33,589 nt of DNA from assembly GCF_000981895.1 (NCBI RefSeq), contig NZ_LATD01000274.1, forward strand, positions 1 through 33,589. Direction: 5' to 3'. The notes beneath the pieces are model-generated. The model was not told the origin of the DNA. It saw only the letters and a list, made by a program, of their open reading frames with translations, and ran no database searches. Of the stretch, positions 31,819 to 33,589 are shown piece after piece. Source of the DNA: Streptomyces odonnellii (GTDB taxonomy: Bacteria; Actinomycetota; Actinomycetes; Streptomycetales; Streptomycetaceae). A program made the position numbers and the translations under genes. Numbering within the stretch: position 1 is the first letter of the stretch; every line of letters starts with the position of its first letter.

Positions 31819-33589
31819 ATGTCCCACGTCGGCGCCCCACGCGGGAGGACATGCTCCCGGACGCTCCGCTCCCTCGCGCTCCTCACCACCGGTGTGCTCG
31901 CCCTGCCCGGCCTGTCCGCGTGCACCTCGGACGACGACACGAGCGCGGACGCCGCGCCGGACATCGCCCCCGCCGGCCGCGACCATGTGACCGCGGGCGG
32001 ATCCATGCGCTGGGCGATCGACACCATGCCCGCCACGCTCAATGTCTTCCAGGCCGACGCGGACGGCTCCACCGCCCGGATCGCCGCCGCCGTGCTGCCC
32101 TCCCTCTTCACCCTCGACAAACGGGGCCGGCCCCAGCGCAATCCGGACTACCTGGAATCCGCGAAGGTGGTCGAGCGCGAGCCCAAGCAGGTCGTCCTCT
32201 ACAAGCTCAACCAGGAGGCGGTCTGGAGCGACGGCCGGGAGATCGGGGCAGCCGACTTCGTCGCCCAGTGGCGCGCGCTGAGCGGCAAGGACTCCGCGTA
32301 CTGGACCGCGCGCAACGCCGGGTACGAGCGGATCGAGAAGATCGAGCGCGGGGCCAACGACCTGGAGGTCAGGGTCACCTTCAACAAGCCGTACGCGGAC
32401 TGGAGGTCCCTCTTCACCCCCCTGTATCCGAAGGATGTGACGGGCAAGCCCAACTCCTTCAACGACGGAGCCAGGGCCGACCTCAAGACCACGGCCGGGC
32501 CCTTCAGCATCAAGAAGGTCGACCGCAAGGGCAAGGAGGTCACCCTCGTCCGCAGCGCCCGCTGGTGGGGGGAGCCCGCCAAGCTCGACTCGCTGGTCCT
32601 GCGCGCCGTCCCGCGCAGCAAACGCGCGTCGGCCCTCGCCGACGGCAAGCTCGACCTCGCCGAGATCGACAAGAGTGCGGCGGACCGTATCGCCCTGGCG
32701 GTCCGCGACCGCGACGCCGGGACGACCGGGCAGAAGCTCACCCATGGCCCCGGCACCAAGATCACCCCGGCCTCCGCGCTCCGTTCCTGGGCGCTGGCCC
32801 ACGGCTCCGACGAGGATGTGGCGGAGGAGGCGCAGGAGGCGCGCGAACAGACGGTCGCGTCCATCGCCCGGTACGCCAAGGAGCAGAAGACGCTCGACGG
32901 CTTCGTCGTACGCAAGTCCCTGGAGCCCGCCTACACGCAGCTCGCGCTCAACGGCGAGTCGGGGCCGCTCGCCGACGAGCGGGTACGGCGCGCCGTCGCC
33001 CGGGCGCTCGACCGCCAGGAGCTGGCCGACGTGGTGCTCAAGCCGCTCGGGCTGCCCGCCAGACCGCTCGGCAGCCATCTCGCGCTGGTCGGCCAGGAGG
33101 CGTACGCGGACAGCAGCGCGGCGCTCGGCAAGCAGGACACGCAGGAGGCGCGGGCGCTGCTGGGCGACGCGGGCTGGGTGCCGGGCGGAGCGCTGAAGAA
33201 GGACGGCGCCAAGGCGGGCAGCAAGCCCGTCAAGCCGGATACGGACGAGGAGGAAGAGGAGGAGAGCGGGGAGGAAGAGGAGGAGAAGCCCAGGGAGAAG
33301 TCGATCTACGAGCGGAAGTACGACGCCCAGCAGCTCGAACTCCAGAAGAAGGAAGAGGAGGAGGCCAAGCGGCAGGAGGCCCAGGAGAACCGCGAGAACG
33401 CCGCGGAAGGCGCGGAAGGCTCGGAGGGCGACAACAAGCGCCCCCGCCCCCGTGGCTCCGCTTCGGCCGGGCCCTCCGCCGAGGACGCCGAGGCCGAGGA
33501 CGTCCCGTCCGACGAGGGCGAGTTCATCGTCGGCGACGACAGCAAGCCGGGCCAGCGCGCCCCCCGCCCCGAGTCCGCCACTCATATCC
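31819..33589 (+). CDS. ABC transporter peptide-binding lipoprotein (SBP_bac_5), partial at window end
   Basis: Extracytoplasmic solute receptor for an oligopeptide-type ABC transporter; 590 residues are visible and the frame runs off the window. ATG 31819 has AGAGG (31806-31810) eight bases upstream. A lipoprotein signal ends in LSAC (lipobox; Cys about residue 35), so it is lipid-anchored. SBP_bac_5 features: GGSMRWAIDTMPATLNVFQAD, WSDGREIGAADFVAQWRAL, KTTAGPFSIKKVDRKGKEVTLVRSARWWGEP and LADERVRRAVARALDRQELADVVL. An unusual highly acidic, Lys/Glu-rich insertion (about residues 470-590, EEEEEESGEEEEEKP) breaks the domain. AT-rich TATAAA (31783-31788) may be its -10. Permease and ATPase genes are not in the window. 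It is absent from a list of closed ORFs only because no stop is reached. Confidence 0.88.
   Translation, partial: MSHVGAPRGRTCSRTLRSLALLTTGVLALPGLSACTSDDDTSADAAPDIAPAGRDHVTAGGSMRWAIDTMPATLNVFQADADGSTARIAAAVLPSLFTLDKRGRPQRNPDYLESAKVVEREPKQVVLYKLNQEAVWSDGREIGAADFVAQWRALSGKDSAYWTARNAGYERIEKIERGANDLEVRVTFNKPYADWRSLFTPLYPKDVTGKPNSFNDGARADLKTTAGPFSIKKVDRKGKEVTLVRSARWWGEPAKLDSLVLRAVPRSKRASALADGKLDLAEIDKSAADRIALAVRDRDAGTTGQKLTHGPGTKITPASALRSWALAHGSDEDVAEEAQEAREQTVASIARYAKEQKTLDGFVVRKSLEPAYTQLALNGESGPLADERVRRAVARALDRQELADVVLKPLGLPARPLGSHLALVGQEAYADSSAALGKQDTQEARALLGDAGWVPGGALKKDGAKAGSKPVKPDTDEEEEEESGEEEEEKPREKSIYERKYDAQQLELQKKEEEEAKRQEAQENRENAAEGAEGSEGDNKRPRPRGSASAGPSAEDAEAEDVPSDEGEFIVGDDSKPGQRAPRPESATHI

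Noticed and set aside
31645..33585. Minus-strand 646-residue frame at the window end
   Set aside because: Antisense to the solute-binding lipoprotein, whose lipobox, ribosome-binding site and SBP features are clear; the minus-strand product is Leu/Gly/Arg-rich low complexity.

Overview
The window is high-GC actinobacterial chromosome, almost certainly from Streptomyces or a close relative. The G/C-saturated third codon positions, the frequent GTG/TTG starts, and the order ispH - ppgK - DUF6542 membrane protein - ychF are typical of that genus. Most of the window is core or commonly conserved Streptomyces sequence, interrupted near the left end by an acquired, partly decayed island.

Layout. 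(1) 1-4.3 kb: isoprenoid reductase ispH, polyphosphate glucokinase ppgK, a DUF6542 membrane protein (minus strand) and the ribosome-associated ATPase ychF with a good terminator. (2) 4.3-9.6 kb: the island. It holds a frameshifted AbiJ-type N-terminal domain gene, the wreck of a tyrosine integrase, and one intact 1031-residue protein with an SF1 (UPF1/DNA2-like) helicase core, a coiled-coil insertion, a phospholipase-D HKD motif and a DUF5710-like C-terminus. This matches the single-gene helicase-PLD plan of Mokosh type II phage defence. A short imperfect repeat of the ychF 3' end (4236-4249 and 9575-9588) may mark the island borders. (3) 9.66-10.9 kb: a Phd/YefM-RelE toxin-antitoxin pair with an apparently leaderless promoter, a vestige of a second Phd gene, and a Uma2-family gene. 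(4) 11.2-17.3 kb: a large membrane protein ending in a type I periplasmic-binding domain, a threonine-synthase-like enzyme divergent from a GntR regulator, a small SPOR-like protein and a Nudix hydrolase. (5) 17.4-20.7 kb: an RsbW-like ATPase followed by a PAS-PAS-GAF-SpoIIE-HATPase phosphatase, both signalling proteins of the sigma-factor partner-switching type. (6) 20.8-25 kb: PspA with a TPM-domain membrane protein (an envelope-stress pair), then a membrane-anchored GH18-like protein. (7) 25-27.6 kb: a DHA2-type MFS exporter divergent from its probable MarR repressor, the two promoters apparently sharing one palindromic -35 box. (8) 27.6-31.5 kb: an Sdh1-type succinate dehydrogenase operon (small coiled-coil protein, sdhC, sdhA, sdhB) read leftward into a 17-bp-stem terminator. 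(9) 31.8 kb to the end: a peptide-binding lipoprotein of an ABC transporter with a long acidic insertion, cut off by the window edge.

Two themes recur. Five genes have a TAnnnT -10-like hexamer 6-7 bases before the start codon and no convincing Shine-Dalgarno, suggesting leaderless mRNAs. Several intergenic spacers carry small tandem repeats of 15 or 18 bp. The best candidate for an under-described system is the 6269-9364 helicase-PLD-DUF5710 protein in its decayed defence island. No tRNA, rRNA or CRISPR array was seen.
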